Of a DNA stretch of 64,000 nt, positions 28,021-36,952 are shown piece after piece. The DNA lies in NCBI GenBank assembly GCA_964451955.1, contig CAYVKG010000013.1, positions 1 through 64,000 of the forward strand. Direction: 5' to 3'. How positions within the stretch are numbered: position 1 is the stretch's first letter; every line of letters starts with the position of its first letter. Position numbers and translations under genes: made by a program. The notes beneath the pieces were generated by a model. The model saw nothing but the letters and a program-made list of their open reading frames with translations. It did not search any database and was not told the origin of the DNA. This DNA comes from JAPLNB01 sp964451955. GTDB taxonomy: Bacteria > Planctomycetota > Phycisphaerae > Tepidisphaerales > Tepidisphaeraceae.

Positions 28021-29550
28021 TCACTTCTTCGTACGGAACGGCGACGCCGGCAACCCCTCCTTGTTCATCAGGTTCGGCTCCGCGGTCTCGTGCCACCCAA
28101 AACGCACCGCCACAGGCTCCTTCACCTCCTCGCTCGATACGACCACGGTCTGGCCATCAATCACCGCCTTGGCCTTCACGTACTTTCCGTCCGCACCGGC
28201 AATCTCAAACCACGTCAGATCCTTCCCGTCCTTCGCCGCCAGCCCGCTTCCCACATGGTCAAAACTCACCCGAACCTTGTTTCCCTCCACCTCCATCCCT
28301 TTGTACAGCGGCCCCGAATACACCAACTCCGTCTTCCCATACGTCTTCGCCAGCGCCCACAACGCCAGCCGCCTCCCAACTTCCTGCTTGTTCGGTGGAT
28401 GAATATCCAGCACCGTCGTTATGTCCGTCAACACCGCCATCCCCGTGTTCGGTACCGCCAGAGTCGCTACCTGCGCCTCCCAAATGCCCGGCAAGTTCAT
28501 CCCGTCACCCCCATACCGATACGGCGCCAATTGTGCATACAAGAACGGCATGTCGGGCCTGTCAAATACCTTCCGCCACCCGTTAATCAGCCCCTTCATC
28601 TTCTCACAATAAAGCATCCCCTCACCATTGTTCGACTCACCCTGGTACCAGATCGCCCCGCGAATCCCGAACGGCACAAAACCGTTCACCATCGCGTTGT
28701 ACAAGCCCGTCGGCTGCTGCTCATGATTCAACGGGTGCCTCGGAACACTCGGCAAGCTCGGCAATTCCGCCCCGTCCGCCACCGCCTTCCGCGCACCGGG
28801 CAAGGCCGCCTCAATCTCGTCCAACGCCTTCGCGTACGCCTTCGGATACTCGGCATTCACCCGCTCAATGTGCTTCACAATCCCCTCCAACGCCGGCACC
28901 GACGCAAATCCCGCCGGCGGCGTCCACGGCTCAATCCGCGTCCCGCCCCACGAGGTGTCTATCAACCCCACGGGCACTCCCAACGCCTTGTGAATCTCCC
29001 GCCCGAAGTAATACCCCGCCGCCGAAAAACCGCCCCACCCGCCTGCCCCCACCGTCTGCGGACTGCACACCTTCCACATGCCACCAACATCGTTCAACGC
29101 CCACCCCGACGTCCTCTTGTCCACCTTGAACAACCGGATCTGCGGATAGTTCGCCGCCGCGATCTCCTTCGCCCCATCCGTGCAAACCCCAATGCCCATC
29201 TCCATGTTCGATTGCCCCGAACACACCCACACCTCCCCCACCAGCACGTTCTTCAACTCAATCCGATTCTTGCCCACCACCGCGATCGTGTGCGGCCCAC
29301 CGGCTGGCATCTTCGGCAACTTCACCATCCACTCCCCTTGCCCGTTCGCCGTCGCCTCCACTTCCAAGTCCCCTATTCCCACGCGCACCTTCTCCCCCGC
29401 ATCCGCCCAACCCCACATCGGAACCGCCATCTCCCGCTGCAAGACCATGTCACTGCCAAATATCCGCGGCAACCGCACGTCCGCCGACGCCACGCCCACC
29501 GCCACACACACCACACCCACCACCGCCATCCACTGTTTGCTCAATCGCAT
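28021..29550 (-). CDS. Sialate O-acetylesterase family SGNH hydrolase
   Basis: 509-residue exported esterase, expected to remove O-acetyl groups from sialic acid or from acetylated plant or algal glycans. A signal peptide covers about residues 1-23. VWVCSGQSNMEMG contains the nucleophilic Ser in the GQSN block, AIWYQGESNNGEG is the family block with the oxyanion Asn, and the catalytic Asp-x-x-His pair lies in TTVLDIHPPNKQEVGRRLA. A beta-sandwich segment (WGWADAGEKVRV) sits between the signal and the catalytic domain as in family members. The start at 29550 has CGGAG nine bases upstream. Its neighbours suggest polysaccharide de-acetylation. Confidence 0.92.
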   Translation of the reverse strand: MRLSKQWMAVVGVVCVAVGVASADVRLPRIFGSDMVLQREMAVPMWGWADAGEKVRVGIGDLEVEATANGQGEWMVKLPKMPAGGPHTIAVVGKNRIELKNVLVGEVWVCSGQSNMEMGIGVCTDGAKEIAAANYPQIRLFKVDKRTSGWALNDVGGMWKVCSPQTVGAGGWGGFSAAGYYFGREIHKALGVPVGLIDTSWGGTRIEPWTPPAGFASVPALEGIVKHIERVNAEYPKAYAKALDEIEAALPGARKAVADGAELPSLPSVPRHPLNHEQQPTGLYNAMVNGFVPFGIRGAIWYQGESNNGEGMLYCEKMKGLINGWRKVFDRPDMPFLYAQLAPYRYGGDGMNLPGIWEAQVATLAVPNTGMAVLTDITTVLDIHPPNKQEVGRRLALWALAKTYGKTELVYSGPLYKGMEVEGNKVRVSFDHVGSGLAAKDGKDLTWFEIAGADGKYVKAKAVIDGQTVVVSSEEVKEPVAVRFGWHETAEPNLMNKEGLPASPFRTKK

Positions 29551-29640
29551 AGGCCGTTCTCCGAAAAAGCAACCACGTCCAACTCGATCTGCACAATCAA
29601 GCCTACGCCCCTTCAAACCATCATTCAACCCCTTGGCGCC

Positions 29641-29961
29641 TCACATACCCTTTGATCCGGACGCAGCGACGGCGCATCCCCCGCCGCCTCCTGCTCCGTC
29701 CCCCTCGCCTTCGACGCTTTCTTCACCAACATCATCGCATCCGCGGCACTCACGATGGTGCCGATCGATCGCCTTGATCGCCGCTACCTGCATCGTCAGA
29801 TCCCCGCTCTTCGCTGCCTTTACCATCGCCCCTGCCGCCGCCGAATCACCCCGTTGCGTCATCCCTCCGGTAGTCCCTCTCTCTACCGCCATAGCGTTGC
29901 ACCCGCCGTCCCCATCCGCGAACCTGAACCCGTGAATCTGCCGCACCGCCACCGTCTTCAT
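29641..29961 (-). pseudogene. Frameshifted HEAT-repeat remnant
   Basis: In one frame the segment AMVKAAKSGDLTMQVAAIKAI (first 20 residues) reads like the first half of a HEAT/PBS-lyase repeat. After about position 29760 the expected second half appears only in the neighbouring frame as IGTIVSAADAMMLVKKAS, a typical repeat continuation. The rest of the 106-codon frame is low in complexity and unconserved in character. This is best explained as a decayed fragment of a HEAT-repeat gene upstream of the acetylesterase. A sequencing indel in a living gene is an alternative, but no long frame continues on either side. Confidence 0.5.
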
Positions 29962-30200
29962 TCATCGCGCATTTCGCCACAACACCCCGCAAAGCATGCT
30001 CTCTCGCTCGTCTGCGCGCAACGCCATCCCCCTATGTTCTCCGTCACCCCAATGCTCGCCGAGGCGCAATGCACCGGCAATCACCCACTCCCGGAATCGC
30101 AGAACTTGACGGCATGCCCGCAACATCGAGATGATGTTGCTTGTCCAAACGCCCGGCAAATCGCCGCGCCGCCTACAATGCTCGTTCCGAGGAATTCAAC

Positions 30201-31919
30201 ATGAGACTCATCGTCGCAATCTCAGTGTGTCTGATCTGTACCGCGGGGACGCCCACCACTGTGAAATCGGCTCCGCCTCAAGCGGCTGCCCCGTGCCCGT
30301 ATCCCGAGCGGCTTCAGTGGTGGGCCGAGGCCAGGTTCGGCATCTTCGTCCACTGGGGACCCGTGAGCCTCAAGGAAACGGAAATCAGTTGGTCTCGGGC
30401 AAACACCAACCCCAAATGTCCCAACCAGGGCGATATACCCGCCCACGTCTATGACAATCTCTACAAGGACTTCAACCCCACCCGGTTCGACGCGGCTCAG
30501 TGGGTCAGCACCGCTAAGGCCGCCGGCGCAAAGTACATCGTGCTCACCGCCAAGCACTGCGACGGATTCCTGCTCTGGCACTCAAAGACCAGCGACTACA
30601 ACATCGCAGCCACACCCTTCAAACGCGATGTCTGTGCCGAACTGGCTCAGGCCGCACGCGAAAATGGGATCAGGATCGGCTGGTACTTCTCTCCAATGGA
30701 CTGGCGCGATCCCGACTTCCGCACCGACCGCAACCCGGCTTTCCTCGCCCGCATGCGGACCCAGCTGCGCGAATTGCTCACCGCCTACGGGCCCATCGAC
30801 CTCCTCTGGTTTGATTGGGACTCGCGCGAGCCCATGTACGATCAGGAAGGCACATACAAACTCGTCAAGAGCCTGCAGCCCAAGATGATCATCAATAACC
30901 GCCTCGATCTCGGCCCGCACAACAACGACCGTCAGATACTCTCCGCCAACGCTGAGTACTACACCCCCGAACAATCCGTGGGAGCCTATGATGATCAGCG
31001 TCCTTGGGAATCCTGCATGACCACCTCCCGGCGAGGACAATGGGCCTGGGGTGGGGCTAATGACGGCGTAAAGTCACTCGAAACCTGCCTGGCCATGCTC
31101 ATCCGTTGCGCGGGCGGCGATGGCAACATGCTCCTTAACGTCGGACCCATGCCAACCGGCCAAATCCCCCCCGAACAGGCCGACTTGCTCAAGAAGATGG
31201 GCCAATGGCTCTCCGAATACGGCCAAACCATCTACGGAACACGCGGAGGCCCCTTCAAGCCGGGTGACTATGGCGTCTCCACACGAAAAAACAACACCAT
31301 CTACCTGCACATTCTCGAATGGCAGGATGATGTCTTACAACTACCAGCTATTCCGGGGAAAGTCGTCAAGGCCAATGTCCTGACCGGCGGCAAGGTCAAC
31401 GTTCGCCAAACCGACTCGGGTTTGGAAATCTCCCTCGCCCAGCAGGACCGCCATCCAATCGACACCATCGTCGCGATCGAACTCGATCGTTCCGCCCTCG
31501 ACCTCCCCGCCATCACCGTCCCCGACCCCGTGTCGCTCGCCACCGGGGCAATAGCCACCGCCTCCAACGTTTTTCAGAACCAGCCTCAGTATGGCCCTGA
31601 CAAAGCAATCGATGGCGACAGCGAAACCCGATGGGCAACCGACAGCGGCACCAAGGCCGCATGGCTGGAACTCGACCTCCGAGCCCCCACCACGCTCAGC
31701 CGAGCTCTCATCAAGCAGGCCTACCCCGAACTCAAAAGGATCCGCAAGTTCTCCATCGAGTACCGCCAAGCCGACCAATGGCTCGTCGCCTATCGCGGAG
31801 AAGATCTCCCGCCCACTCTCGTTGCCAAGTTCCCACTCATCACCACCCAACACATTCGACTCCATATCTCCGAAGCCACCGACGGCCCCACCATCTCCGA
31901 ATTTCAGTTATTCCGATAA
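30201..31919 (+). CDS. GH29 alpha-L-fucosidase with C-terminal discoidin-like domain
   Basis: 572-residue exported glycosidase that releases L-fucose from glycans. A signal peptide spans residues 1-24. The GH29 barrel (about 35-345) shows WWAEARFGIFVHWGP, AGAKYIVLTAKHCDGFLLWH and DLLWFDWDSRE, in which Asp205 is the expected nucleophile. Residues about 350-430 form the small beta domain. The C-terminal 130 residues resemble an F5/8 type C (CBM32-like) domain: AIATASNVFQ, KAIDGDSETRWAT, WLELDLRAP and IRLHISEATDGPTISEFQL. GAGGAATTCAAC precedes the ATG; the longer in-frame start lacks a ribosome site. A GH95 fucosidase elsewhere in the window complements it. Confidence 0.95.
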   Translation: MRLIVAISVCLICTAGTPTTVKSAPPQAAAPCPYPERLQWWAEARFGIFVHWGPVSLKETEISWSRANTNPKCPNQGDIPAHVYDNLYKDFNPTRFDAAQWVSTAKAAGAKYIVLTAKHCDGFLLWHSKTSDYNIAATPFKRDVCAELAQAARENGIRIGWYFSPMDWRDPDFRTDRNPAFLARMRTQLRELLTAYGPIDLLWFDWDSREPMYDQEGTYKLVKSLQPKMIINNRLDLGPHNNDRQILSANAEYYTPEQSVGAYDDQRPWESCMTTSRRGQWAWGGANDGVKSLETCLAMLIRCAGGDGNMLLNVGPMPTGQIPPEQADLLKKMGQWLSEYGQTIYGTRGGPFKPGDYGVSTRKNNTIYLHILEWQDDVLQLPAIPGKVVKANVLTGGKVNVRQTDSGLEISLAQQDRHPIDTIVAIELDRSALDLPAITVPDPVSLATGAIATASNVFQNQPQYGPDKAIDGDSETRWATDSGTKAAWLELDLRAPTTLSRALIKQAYPELKRIRKFSIEYRQADQWLVAYRGEDLPPTLVAKFPLITTQHIRLHISEATDGPTISEFQLFR

Positions 31920-32155
31920 CAAACTCGTCTCCGACCCAACACGTCGCGCAGGCACTCATCCCGTCACAGGATCCCAGACTCACTGCCCCCATGTCCCCAT
32001 CAGCAACAATCCCTGCGCCACTTCCCTGGAACCCTTCGCCCTCGCCTCCTTCCCCATCCTCAACTGATCTCCCCGAAAATGCACCGACCAAGTCGGCATA
32101 GCCATCTTGCCGGTACTCTTCCCTTCTTGGCCATTCATGTCATCGCTCGCCAATC

Positions 32156-33517
32156 CTACCACCCAGGATCCGGCCTCACCTTAGCCTGCAATCCCTTCGG
32201 CCCCACGATGTACAGCGGGCTCTCGCCCAACGGCACCGGCAGACTCCTCGTCCGCACCGGGTCCATCGGCACTTCTCTTCTAACGCCAAAAACATCGTGA
32301 AACGTCAACCCCTTCTCATTATTCACCCTCACATATCCAAACGGCTTCACGCTCCATCCCACCATCATGTCCTCCCCCTTCTGCTCATCCCGGAACACCG
32401 CGACCCAAACCTCGGGCCCCCACGCGTCATTCCTCACCCACTTCTTCCCCTCTAGCATCTTCGTCATCCATGCATATGCATAATATCCATACTTGGGCGT
32501 CAGATCATTCCTCATCAGCCCGACCATGTCGGCCTGGTCAAACTGCCGCGTCCCGCCATCCTTCAGCGTCCACCAGAACACCTTCTCCACCTTCCGCGAC
32601 GCAATCGAAATCACATAGAATCTCACCAACAGATCCGCCTGCCGCAACTCGCTCGTCCCATACGGATGAATGTGAGTGTTCCAGCAAATCTCGGTTACCC
32701 ACATCGGCTTCCGCTCCCCAAACTTGTCCATCACCTTCCCCAGTTCCTCCGCCTGGTCCTCATAACTCATCCTCACCAACGCATAGTCCGGCGTTAGATC
32801 ATGCTTGTGCCAACTCTTCACGTACTGATCCAGTTCCCACCAGTCAAACCGATCCTCCGGATTTGACGGCGGCCGATACGGATGAAAACACGCAATGTCA
32901 AAGCAGTCATACGGCACCTGCTTCAGGATCCGCTCCGCCCAAATCACGTCGCAGAATGCCATATTCAGCCCCAGCACCTTCGCTTCAGGATTCGCCTCAT
33001 GGATCGCCTTCCCGCTCGCCGCCAACAACTTCGCGTACTGCTCCGGCGTCCCGTTCCAGTACCCCCCGTTCGGCTCATTCCAGATCTGCCAGTAATCCAC
33101 CTTCCCCCGATACCGCTTCACCGCCGCCGTCGCAAACTTGCAGTATGCCTCCACCCCCTCCCCGGTCCTCGGATCCCAGAACCTCGGTGCCGTCGTAAGG
33201 TCCCCAAATATTGTCACCCCATGCTCATGACACAGCTTAACCAGCCGATCATACCCCGCCCAGTCATACACACCCCTCTCCTTCTCAATCCGCCGCCACG
33301 TGAAATCCTGCCGCCCCCACTTGATCCCCGCTCTCCGCATCGCCTCCAATCGCTTCTCCAAATCCGGAGTCTCCGGCCCAAACGCCGTGTTGATCCCGAA
33401 CGCCGACCCTCCCATCAACTCGCTCCCCCTCTCACGCTCCGGCAAGTCAAACCGAATCTCCGCCCACGCCCACCCACTCACAAGAGCGACCACCACACTG
33501 ATGTGCCACCGCCACAT
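32156..33517 (-). CDS. GH39-like / cellulase-superfamily glycoside hydrolase
   Basis: About 453 residues with a signal peptide ending near AWA-E (residue 20). The TIM barrel of clan GH-A is indicated by RRAGIKWGRQDFTW, then DYWQIWNEPNGGYW with the acid/base Glu in the NEP motif, then KPMWVTEICWNTH with the likely nucleophile Glu. The order and spacing match GH39-type xylosidases and related families, but the exact family is uncertain. The start at 33517 is one of two options; the upstream in-frame ATG region is not signal-like. It follows the PLD-like gene by 120 bases on the same strand and converges with the GH29 fucosidase. Confidence 0.8.
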   Translation of the reverse strand: MWRWHISVVVALVSGWAWAEIRFDLPERERGSELMGGSAFGINTAFGPETPDLEKRLEAMRRAGIKWGRQDFTWRRIEKERGVYDWAGYDRLVKLCHEHGVTIFGDLTTAPRFWDPRTGEGVEAYCKFATAAVKRYRGKVDYWQIWNEPNGGYWNGTPEQYAKLLAASGKAIHEANPEAKVLGLNMAFCDVIWAERILKQVPYDCFDIACFHPYRPPSNPEDRFDWWELDQYVKSWHKHDLTPDYALVRMSYEDQAEELGKVMDKFGERKPMWVTEICWNTHIHPYGTSELRQADLLVRFYVISIASRKVEKVFWWTLKDGGTRQFDQADMVGLMRNDLTPKYGYYAYAWMTKMLEGKKWVRNDAWGPEVWVAVFRDEQKGEDMMVGWSVKPFGYVRVNNEKGLTFHDVFGVRREVPMDPVRTRSLPVPLGESPLYIVGPKGLQAKVRPDPGW

Positions 33518-33637
33518 GCCAAACCCCTTCCTCCCCGATCCTTCGAGCCTCATGCAGACAACGCCACAACAAGCTACCTTCCCAAGACGAACCCTGTTGC
33601 CCGAATGGGCAATCGACATCTGGCAATCGGCTATCAC

Positions 33638-34216
33638 CTACAACGCCGGCTCCTCCAGCGGCACTGGACAGATCTCCTTCCGCCTACACCCCTTACACCT
33701 CCGCCCCTCCCAGATCGCGTTGAACTGCTCCAAAACCCCATCAATCAACCCTGCCGACGTCGTCCAAATCCCCATCTCGAAATTCCGCTTTCCCTCGCCT
33801 TTCGCCCCCAGACCCGCCCCGGTTAGGTTCGCGCTGCCCAGATACATCCGCTGGCAATCCACGATCACCGCCTTCGCATGCAACCTCGGACACCGCCGAA
33901 TCGTCAGCCCGCTCGGCAGTTCCCGCTTCAACTCCACCAGTGCCGCGCTGCTGGGCGTCCCCGCGTGCAGCAGCCTGATCTCCACCCCTTCCTCCGCCAA
34001 GTCCCTCAAATGCACCACAATCGACCTGGCCCGCCGCTTCCCCTCCGCCGGCACCAGCATCGCCTTGAAATCCGCCGTCATGATGTCCACCCCCACCTTC
34101 GCCCCCAGAATCCCATCCAACACCACCCGCGCAAAATGCCCCTCATTCACGACCAGCACACCCTCTCCCCTCGCTCCTTCCATTCGCTCTTCAACCGCAT
34201 GCAACAACCGCTTCAT
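33638..34216 (-). CDS. PLD-like domain protein with Cys-rich C-terminus
   Basis: 192 residues with one phospholipase D/nuclease HKD-type motif: RLHAKAVIVD followed by YLGSANLTGAG and a downstream NFEMG. Family members of this length act as dimers on phosphodiesters, either DNA or lipid head groups. A C-terminal CKGCRRKEIC cluster could bind a metal. No signal peptide is visible, so it is likely cytoplasmic. It lies just upstream of the GH39-like gene on the same strand; no functional link is evident. Confidence 0.75.
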   Translation of the reverse strand: MKRLLHAVEERMEGARGEGVLVVNEGHFARVVLDGILGAKVGVDIMTADFKAMLVPAEGKRRARSIVVHLRDLAEEGVEIRLLHAGTPSSAALVELKRELPSGLTIRRCPRLHAKAVIVDCQRMYLGSANLTGAGLGAKGEGKRNFEMGIWTTSAGLIDGVLEQFNAIWEGRRCKGCRRKEICPVPLEEPAL

Positions 34217-34368
34217 ACCCTACCCTATCGGCCACAACCGCCCTCGCCCGTGCGACAATCACGCCTCGCCCCACATTGTTAATTTATTCACAAGATGGCA
34301 ATCCGCCATCCTCATGCCTATGAACACACAGCAACGCTTGGGATCTGTCATGACCTCTGGAGTCACTC

Positions 34369-34806
34369 ATGCCCACCGTCAAGGATGTCCTCGCCGTTAA
34401 GGGTCCAGCCGTTCACGAAGTCGACGCCGCCGCAACCGTCCTCGACGCAACCCGCATCATGAACCAGCATCAAATCGGCGCGCTAGTCGTCACCGCCCAA
34501 AAGCGAGTCGTTGGCGTCTTCACAGAACGCGATGTCCTCCGCCGTGTCGTTGCCGAAGAACGCGCCCCAGGCTCCGTGCTCGTCGCCGACGTCATGACCC
34601 GCCAAGTCATCTTCTGCCACCCCGATACCGAACTCGACGAAGCCGCCCGTATACTCCGCGACCGCCGTATCCGACACCTCCCCGTGTGCGACCGTGCCGG
34701 CCAACTCGTCGGCCTCGTCTCCATCGGCGACATCAACGCCCACCACGCCTCCGCCCAAGAGGCCCACATCCACTTCCTCCATGACTACTGCTTCGGCCGC
34801 ACATAA
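34369..34806 (+). CDS. Stand-alone tandem CBS domain protein
   Basis: 145 residues made of two CBS motifs. The first covers about 1-60 (VKDVLAVKGPAVHEV, GALVVTAQKRVVGVFTERDV) and the second about 70-135 (VADVMTRQVIFCHPDTELD, RRIRHLPVCDRAGQLVGLVS). Such proteins bind adenine nucleotides and modulate partners. The C-terminal HFLHDYCFGRT tail is conserved in this family. GGAGTCACTC precedes the ATG. It converges with the next gene, leaving seven bases between stop codons. Confidence 0.9.
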   Translation: MPTVKDVLAVKGPAVHEVDAAATVLDATRIMNQHQIGALVVTAQKRVVGVFTERDVLRRVVAEERAPGSVLVADVMTRQVIFCHPDTELDEAARILRDRRIRHLPVCDRAGQLVGLVSIGDINAHHASAQEAHIHFLHDYCFGRT

Positions 34807-34813
34807 GCCACCG

Positions 34814-35491
34814 TCACGGCACCGAAACCCTCAAATCATCAAACTCCGTCACACTGTCCCCCTTCGTCCACAGCCCCACACGCCCGGCCTCCTTGAGACT
34901 ATCATCCGCCGTCTGAATCAGCATCTTCCCATCCATCCTCACCTCCAGATCCCTACCCACAGCCTTTAGCGTCAGCGTATGCCACGTCCCCACCCCCGGC
35001 GGCATCACCCGCTCCACGCCGCCAAGCTGCTTCTGCTTGCCCCCTTCAACCTTGTACAACTCCACATTACCCTCTAGCCCATCTGCCTTCGCAACATAGT
35101 AGTTCTCCTTGTCCCGGTATCTCACCACAATTCCCGCCGCTTGATCCACTCTCCCCGAGATCGGCTTGAACGCAACCGTCACTGACACGTCCGCCGCCTC
35201 CAAGTCCTCCAACACGCATACCGGAAACCGCCCGCTCGTTGCCTCCTGGCTCAATTGCACCAATACCTTCTTTCCCTTCGCCGCAGTCGCGTCCTCCCTC
35301 ACGAACCACTCCCCCGCCGAGCCGGGTCCCGTCGTTGCCATCGCAAAACCCGCCGGTTTGTGCCCCACCTTCATGTTTTCAAAATCCACGACCACCCCCG
35401 CTTCCAGTGTGCCCCTAGTATTCTGCCCCACTGAATCCTTCGCACACCCCGCCGCCATCGTTACCAAGGCAACCCACAATACGATCTTCAT
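34814..35491 (-). CDS. Lipoprotein with 3-keto-disaccharide hydrolase (DUF1080)-like domain
   Basis: 225 residues from the chosen start. The N-terminus MKIVLWVALVTMAAGC carries a lipobox, so it should be lipid-anchored. The remainder is a concanavalin-like jelly roll: VVDFENMKVG, YRDKENYYVAKADG, WHTLTLKAVGRDLEVRMDGK and GRVGLWTKGDSVTEFDDL. The domain is common in planctomycetes near sugar-oxidising enzymes. The ribosome site is weak (AAAGGCGGG), and an in-frame start 27 bases upstream exists. Confidence 0.75.
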   Translation of the reverse strand: MKIVLWVALVTMAAGCAKDSVGQNTRGTLEAGVVVDFENMKVGHKPAGFAMATTGPGSAGEWFVREDATAAKGKKVLVQLSQEATSGRFPVCVLEDLEAADVSVTVAFKPISGRVDQAAGIVVRYRDKENYYVAKADGLEGNVELYKVEGGKQKQLGGVERVMPPGVGTWHTLTLKAVGRDLEVRMDGKMLIQTADDSLKEAGRVGLWTKGDSVTEFDDLRVSVP

Positions 35492-35937
35492 CGCGACCCG
35501 CCTTTCTTCGCAGTCCAACCCATAATACCGCCTTCGCCCCGAAATGCCCGCGGCCCCCGCTGGACCCCATGTCGCACGTGCGCCTGCGTCGTGGCGATAT
35601 GGGCCCCCTTCTCCATACCGGAACTTGGGGGCGGAGAATCTGCGGGAAGGGGAAGGCGGGAGCCGATCAATGCCCCCGTTCCCGGTTGCTCACGATTGCC
35701 TAGTTGTCGAACGGACCAATTACACTGCCAGATTATGCCCACCGGCGATGGCAGCTATCGTCCCGCATGACCCTGACTGTCCCGCCGATTCCGGAGGTCC
35801 CCGAAAAACCAAATACCTGTCGGCCGACAGCTATCGGCACCGCTGAGGAACCCCCAAACCCCGTTCTTGACCCCGCCAAAGCCGTTAACCCCCCAGTCGC
35901 ACCCCCAAAATCGTCCCCGAAATTCAAACCGACCATT
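35492..35937. other. Intergenic region before the tRNA unit
   Basis: 446 bases with no supported gene; short frames in it lack domains. A perfect 14-base palindrome (CTGTCGGCCGACAG, 35817-35830) is the only notable sequence, of unknown meaning. Confidence 0.5.
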
Positions 35938-35961
35938 AAAAAACCCCCGGAAATCCGGGGG
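35938..35961 (-). terminator. Rho-independent terminator of tRNA-Ala
   Basis: Perfect 7-bp stem (CCCCCGG 35944-35950, CCGGGGG 35955-35961) with a 4-base loop. On the minus strand it is followed by six Ts. It lies eight bases beyond the tRNA 3' end. Confidence 0.92.
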
Positions 35962-35968
35962 TCTCAAG

Positions 35969-36039
35969 TGGAGCCACGGGGAATCGAACCCCGATTTGCT
36001 GAATGCGATTCAGCCGTCATCCCGTTAGACCATGGCCCC
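35969..36039 (-). tRNA. tRNA-Ala (anticodon CGC)
   Basis: 71-base cloverleaf on the minus strand. The acceptor stem pairs GGGGCCA with TGGCTCC and contains the G3-U70 wobble that identifies alanine tRNAs; the discriminator is A. The anticodon stem is GCTGA/TCAGC with loop ATCGCAT, which places CGC at positions 34-36 (reads GCG). The T stem is CGGGG/CCCCG with loop TTCGATT. The D arm is short. The CCA end is not encoded. Confidence 0.9.
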
Positions 36040-36052
36040 GGGATTGGGAATG

Positions 36053-36080
36053 ATATTAGCTGCGGCGGCCGGTTCGTCAA
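36053..36080 (-). promoter_or_regulatory. Sigma-70 promoter of tRNA-Ala
   Basis: On the minus strand TTGACG (36075-36080) and TAATAT (36053-36058) are separated by 16 bases. The expected start point lies a few bases before the tRNA 5' end at 36039. Both boxes are 5 of 6 matches. Confidence 0.7.
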
Positions 36081-36561
36081 GCCGCCAGAGCAACACGAAT
36101 ACCCGATTCCGGGATGATGGTCGTCCCTCAATCCGAAACTGAATAAGCCTCTCAATGCGAGTGGCAGAATGACCACAATCCGAGTGCTGGCTACCCCAAG
36201 AAATGGAATCGGGGCAAACGCCTTGGAAGTTCATGCTGACTAAAACGCCCAGGGTAGATGGGCAAGCGATCCTGCTTCTGAAACCACGCCCCACCACGAG
36301 CGCGGCATGAGTACTTTTGGACAAATGGCTTTATGTAACTAATTGTCACGGAATTGTCATATTCGCGTGCTATGCTGAATCCAAGAATGGGTCTGAGAAG
36401 GGAATGTCCTTCCCAGCAATGTGAAGAGACTTCTTTCGGCAGACTTTGTGTGCCTGGCGACGGATTTCGAGCAGATCTGCCGCCTGTGGCAGGGTTTGTA
36501 TGTTGTCTTTCTTGGGCGCAGGCTAACTGTTCTGCGGCCTGTCTAACACGAGGCAAAGGAA
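36081..36561. other. Intergenic region upstream of the ArsR gene
   Basis: 481 bases without a supported gene. A direct repeat of AATTGTCA (two copies about 11 bases apart, around 36340-36360) is the main visible structure and could be a regulator binding site. Confidence 0.45.
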
Positions 36562-36918
36562 ATGATCAGCAACCTGGAGGCGAAGACGGCGTCAAGACGG
36601 GAACAGGGCGTATCGGAACAGGATCTGGATCAGCTTTCGTCGCTTTTCCGTCTTCTTTCGGACAAGACACGGTTGAGTATTTTGCTCCATTTGGCCGAGG
36701 GCGAGCGGAACGTCACAGATCTCTGTGAAGAGCTTGGTTTGCCTCAACCGACCGTCAGCCACCATCTTGGCCTGCTGCGGATGAACAACGTCGTCGGAAA
36801 TCGCCGACACGGAAAGCAGGTCTTCTATACACTGAATGCCAGCGACCATGACGGGCACAATCTCATGGAATTCGCGGTCCAGAACCTGGCGGTGCAGGTC
36901 ACTCCGCGCACTAAGTAG
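36562..36918 (+). CDS. ArsR/SmtB family HTH regulator
   Basis: 118-residue winged-helix repressor. LFRLLSDKTRLSILLHLAEG and the recognition helix region LPQPTVSHHLGLLRMNNVV are characteristic, and GKQVFYTLN is the wing. The metal-binding CxC of ArsR proteins is replaced by NVTDLCEELG with a single Cys, so the signal may not be arsenite or cadmium. The start follows AAAGGAA. No transporter or metal-resistance gene lies adjacent. Confidence 0.9.
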   Translation: MISNLEAKTASRREQGVSEQDLDQLSSLFRLLSDKTRLSILLHLAEGERNVTDLCEELGLPQPTVSHHLGLLRMNNVVGNRRHGKQVFYTLNASDHDGHNLMEFAVQNLAVQVTPRTK

Positions 36919-36952
36919 AACCCTGCCGCCAAACGCATCGGGTTTGGGTAGG

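Noticed and set aside
35817..35830. Perfect palindrome CTGTCGGCCGACAG
   Set aside because: Single copy with no gene close enough downstream and no T-run; too little to call a regulatory site.
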